A stretch of 22,051 bases of DNA from Cryoendolithus antarcticus (taxonomy: Eukaryota; Ascomycota; Dothideomycetes; Cladosporiales; Cladosporiaceae). The stretch is taken from the NCBI GenBank assembly GCA_002077065.1, contig NAJO01000122.1, positions 1 through 22,051 on the forward strand, in the 5' to 3' direction. The notes below the pieces were generated by a model. The model did no database searches and was not told where the DNA came from. It was given only the letters and a program-made list of their open reading frames with translations. Shown one piece after another: positions 18,662 to 22,051 of this stretch (its first letter is position 1; the number at the start of each line of letters is the position of its first letter). The position numbers and the translations under genes are program-made.

Positions 18662-20900
18662 TTTGCACGGCCTGGCAACACCCGGATAACCCTTTCAGCA
18701 CGGGTTCCTCTATTGTACGAAACAACGACTCGGATCGAAGGAATCTTGCCCACGGAGGAGGTAACGATAAGACTCTGACGATGCCACACCCGCAAGCGTA
18801 GCGTAATGGGTCTGTCCGGAGCACGGGTGTTCAGCTTTGACGTCCTTCGAATAGAGCTGCAGGGCAAAGAGCAACCGCACCTTACCCTCGTCGATTTGCC
18901 AGGGCTATTTTAAGCGGGCAACAAAGATCAGTCGGCCCCAATTGTCCAACAAATGGTGTGAGGTTATGTGGAAGAACAGCGTGGTATCATCCTGGCCATG
19001 GTGTCGGCGAAGACTGGTTTTGCTCTTCAAGAAGTGACTCACTATGCGAGGTAGCTAGATCCGAAGGAAATCCGTACGCTAGACCTCATCACGAAGCCTG
19101 ACACTCTGTCCCAAGGTTCGGATAGTGAATCAGTGTACATTGCGATGGCACAGAATAAGGACGTCAACTTCCGACTAGGTTGGAATGTACTGAAGAACCG
19201 AATCTACGAAACCCGCAACGTTCCATCAGCAGTTCGCGAGCAACAAGAGTCCCAGTTCTTCGCACCGGGTGCATGGGCATCATTGAGCTCCAGCACGGTT
19301 GGCATACAGTCTCTCAAGCCTCTGCTTAGTAACATCATCAACGATCAGATCTCATAGCATTTACCAAGTCTACATTTGGACGTCGTCACCGGGATTCATG
19401 CATGTCAGCCTCGGATCAAACAGCCGGGTGAGTCCCGTACCACGCCGGACGATCAACGACGTTACCTGCGACGAGTGAGCTGGCAATTTTCCGTCCTCAT
19501 GAAGACGCTGTCGACGGAAAGAATAAAGTAATTTTCGGCTCTGCCAAGACAGAAGAAGGCTATCAATGACGCCTACGGGCGGTGGTCCAGAATGACCTGC
19601 AGGACTTTTCCGAGATGCTGCGTGAGCAAAGCCAAGCGCTGCGTATAGTCGAAGCCGACCACCGGGATGCCAGCGTTGACGGTCAGGTCACTGTGATCAG
19701 TCGAATTGCTTACGTCTACTCGGTCAAGGAGCAGATGCGACGGAGCAGACGCTGGGAGCTTCTTGGAACATTCAACCCGCTGATTATTGGCGAGCTCTTT
19801 AGAGAGCAATGCTAGCCTTGGCGAGGTTACGTTACCCGTACAAGAGATAGTATTCTCCAAAGTGTTGGTCGGATAGCGCGTGGAATACTCGAGCACGTCG
19901 CTAGCGACGACACAGTGGATGTACTTTCTACTCTGGTCTATCGGACCATTGTAGATCTTGGCCGACAAGTCAATGCAAAAATCGAGGATTTGCTCAGACC
20001 TTATCTCGCTGGCCATCCGATCACGTACAATCATTATCTCATCAGTAATGTCCAGAGGATACAAGCTGGTCGGCGACGTGTGGTGCTAGAGACGTCCTTG
20101 CACCAGCTTTTTGGGTCAAGTCGTGGGTTATACGAAGTGGGTTTGGTAAGGTTGATGGACACACTTCAAGAGAGCGAAGAGGTCAATGTGGAGTCCTACA
20201 GCTGGTTGCACATGTCTGTGGGGTTGCTCAGAAAGCGCGTTACTAGGCCTCGAAAGTATCTTCCGCGTACATGTTACAGATTTGGCTCCAGTAGTGTCGC
20301 CGAAAACTTTCAGATCGTAAGTGAGGTCTACGCATATACGCACGCATATACAGAAGCGTAGAAGATCGCCCGTCGTAGTCCTGGCATGTTCCGGGGCAAT
20401 CCCAGGATATCGGACTTCGGACGACTCCGTCGTAAGTTCTCTTTCGTCTACCCGGCTCCTGCAACGTGAATATTGCGCGCCTGTCGCATCACGACGGCTA
20501 GGATTGTTTCCCGCTTTGAGACCGTCAACTCGGTACAGCGAACGTCTATATTTGCCAATTTTCCGGCGTTTCGTCTGATTTAGGCTGCTCAAAGCTCAAA
20601 GATCGCACTTTCTGCTAGACAACACAAACATATGCAACCAGCTGTATACAAGTCAGCTGGCGAATGACATCATGCCAGCGTACTATAAGATATGTAAAAT
20701 TGACGCTCGCCGGCACGCTCTGCTAATGAACAATCTGCGTCTAGGTCGCCATGAAAACGTTTGGGGACGACTTTAGCATTCACGCAATCGAAGAGAAATT
20801 GATACGGAAATTGTCGCTCGTTCTCAACCCGGAAGACTTAGGTACGCTCTCTGACTTTGAAATGGACCACTTGCTCGGAGAAGACGATGCCGCTGCTTAA
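18662..20900 (+). pseudogene. Dynamin-family large GTPase, 5'-truncated pseudogene
   Basis: A fungal dynamin/Mx-like GTPase relic covering most of the G domain, the stalk and the GED. From MGLSGARVFSFDVLRIEL (18806) one frame holds the G3 motif in TLVDLPGLF (18893), GIILAMVSAKTGFALQEVTH, and the G4 motif TKPD (19091-19102). Stalk blocks follow: RYLRRVSWQFSVLMK, VVQNDLQDFSEMLREQ, WELLGTFNPLIIGELFREQ and LLRPYLAGHPITYNHY. After a 428-nt intron (20317-20744, GTAAGT...CTAATGAAC...TCTAG, in phase) the GED reads MKTFGDDFSIHAIEEKLIRK to TAA at 20900. Lesions: stops after DLPGLF, after QQMV, after HYAR, after NDQIS, after EEGYQ and after FREQC, plus a frameshift near 19512. The P-loop (G1) and N-terminal bundle are missing; 18662-18805 is only weakly similar. 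It may descend from an antiviral- or Vps1-like dynamin; I cannot tell which. Confidence 0.85.
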
Positions 20901-21541
20901 GACCGGGTCCACGAGGATGCTCTCAGCCTTCGAAGTCTTGCAGCGTGATCAATTTCGACACACTAACCACCTTTACCGTAGCCTATGAAGGATGGCTCGT
21001 TGCTACTAGCGTATCGGCACCTCCAACATTTCGGGAGATCCCGATACTTGGTTCTCACCATGACCAATTGCCACCCCGCCGCTAATCTGATTCAGCGATT
21101 ACGGAAACACTGCGGAAAGATAAGTGAATTCGAAATTGCGAATTGAGAAGCAGTGGTGGTCTCAAGAAGAGCAAATACAACACGGCCAAAAGTGTCAAGT
21201 CTCGTTCTAGGCGTCATGTTTATCGCTGCACAACCACTATCTCTCTCTGGATTCACAAGTGCACCTTGCGCTGCAACTGCGAGGTTATGGTCAACCACAA
21301 GCGCGTGGGCCTGACTCAACTGAACATCGCTTACTTGCTCCCATTCCCTAACTTTATTTGTGACGGTTGGCTTGGCGGACCGTATGGGGATGACGTATAG
21401 AAAAACTTTGTGTGTGCTGTATAAACAGAGGTATGGACAGGCGTTTGCTCGGTGTCAGCTTTGTCCTCATTGCGTCAACTACATTCTTGCCGTAATTGAC
21501 CGGAACCACCATCTTTGATCGTCAACATCATACGTGGCGTG
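20901..21541. other. Intergenic, no gene seen
   Basis: A plus-strand frame at 21143-21400 has no ATG at its edge and no known motif; a minus-strand frame at 21747-21475 is opposite the partial gene that follows. A promoter for the right-edge gene should lie here, but no element stands out. Confidence 0.35.
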
Positions 21542-22051
21542 ATGCACGAATCTACTTCGCATGGAACCTTCATACAGAACTCTAGTAAGCATAGAGACGG
21601 GGTTGAGCGAGACCTCAGACTGATCAGGCTGACTGCATCAGATGGAACCTCAGATCTGCGCAGTACACGTGCAGTTTCTACGGGTCTTACACCACCGCAT
21701 CCCTCACATCTGCTAGGCCACGCAGCGACGCTGGCGCAGCCGATCACCCGGGCCCCGGACGCAACGTATTCCAGAGCAAGCCAATCTGCAAGATCAACCC
21801 CCTCTCGCCAGCCATTGCAACCCGACTACTTTGATATCGTCTGCGATGCACTCAACGCCAATTCCGATGGACTAAAGTCGTCCGAGATCATTGATTGGAT
21901 CAAACTTCATCGTCAAGATCTTATTTCGGAGCAAGGAGAAGAAAGAGTGAAATCCAAGATTCAGAATACATGCAGTGTGTTCGCGAATAAGTCGCCAGCA
22001 AGACTGTGGAAGTACAAGGACGCATCAAAAGGATTGGGATACATTTGGGCG
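21542..22051 (+). CDS. Forkhead-like winged-helix protein, 3' end outside window
   Basis: A plus-strand frame is open from about 21500 to the window end with no stop, so the gene continues to the right. The first in-frame ATG is 21542 (G at -3). An upstream exon is possible, because the frame is open a little before it. The first 80 residues are Ser/Thr/Pro-rich and look disordered. From about residue 97 the sequence becomes compact: QPDYFDIVCDALNANSDGL, KSSEIIDWIKLHRQDLI, ERVKSKIQNTCSVFANK, then a basic RLWKYKD wing and GLGYIWA. The order (helix, SEI-x-DWI helix, recognition-like helix with IQNT, GxGYxW wing) resembles the forkhead and related winged-helix folds. This suggests DNA or nucleosome binding in the nucleus. 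The family assignment is by pattern only. Confidence 0.6.
   Translation, partial: MHESTSHGTFIQNSSKHRDGVERDLRLIRLTASDGTSDLRSTRAVSTGLTPPHPSHLLGHAATLAQPITRAPDATYSRASQSARSTPSRQPLQPDYFDIVCDALNANSDGLKSSEIIDWIKLHRQDLISEQGEERVKSKIQNTCSVFANKSPARLWKYKDASKGLGYIWA

Noticed and set aside
19573..20064. 163-codon minus-strand frame
   Set aside because: Antisense to dynamin stalk sequence recognised on the plus strand.
20128..20592. 154-codon minus-strand frame
   Set aside because: Antisense to the dynamin GED region and its 428-nt intron; no motif.
1..22051. CRISPR array, bacterial operon, rRNA or intact transposon with terminal repeats
   Set aside because: None seen; the introns and gene families are fungal and no regularly spaced repeats or paired terminal repeats were found by eye.

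Overview
The window reads as nuclear DNA of a filamentous ascomycete (Pezizomycotina; a dothideomycete is my guess, not something the sequence proves). The evidence is short 50-110 nt GT...AG introns with CTNAC-like branch sites, fungus-specific families (Uga4/HNM1-type permease, fungal rhodopsin-domain protein, RTA1, Fot1 and hAT transposases, fungal Est1-type protein), no bacterial operon layout, and balanced base composition without the AT-rich look of heavy RIP. Gene structures were spliced by eye.

Left part (1-10.5 kb). A minus-strand amino-acid/GABA permease runs off the left edge with five in-phase introns. It is divergent from an intact six-exon, seven-helix rhodopsin-domain protein (1984-3484). 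Then come a small unknown plus-strand gene with one apparent frameshift in a G7 run (3848-4406), a minus-strand RTA1-family remnant with an in-frame stop and no 3' half (4877-4422), about 3 kb without recognisable genes, and the largest intact gene, an Est1-type DNA/RNA-binding protein (7853-10525).

Middle and right part (11.5-20.9 kb) is an accessory region of partial genes and transposon remains. In order: an Argonaute N-terminal ORF whose spliced frame is intact but which has no PAZ, MID or PIWI (11490-12322); the C-terminal tail of a Fot1/pogo transposase (13299-12964, minus); a damaged alpha/beta-hydrolase of the kind fused to or found beside fungal NLR-like proteins (13510-14350); a possible single-pass membrane protein (15594-15127, minus); a frameshifted AbiEii/MNT-like nucleotidyltransferase with a long acidic tail (16833-15907, minus); a hAT transposase remnant (17528-18360); and a dynamin-family GTPase pseudogene missing its P-loop end, with at least six in-frame stops but a well-formed 428-nt intron (18662-20900). 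At the right edge a reading frame (21542-22051) encodes a forkhead-like winged-helix domain and continues outside the window.

The genes do not form a visible pathway. The main point is the contrast between intact single genes on the left and a run of truncated genes on the right, several of which (Argonaute, NLR-associated hydrolase, dynamin, nucleotidyltransferase) belong to families used in genome or cell defence. Whether this is a decayed defence-like locus or ordinary accessory-chromosome debris cannot be settled from this sequence alone.
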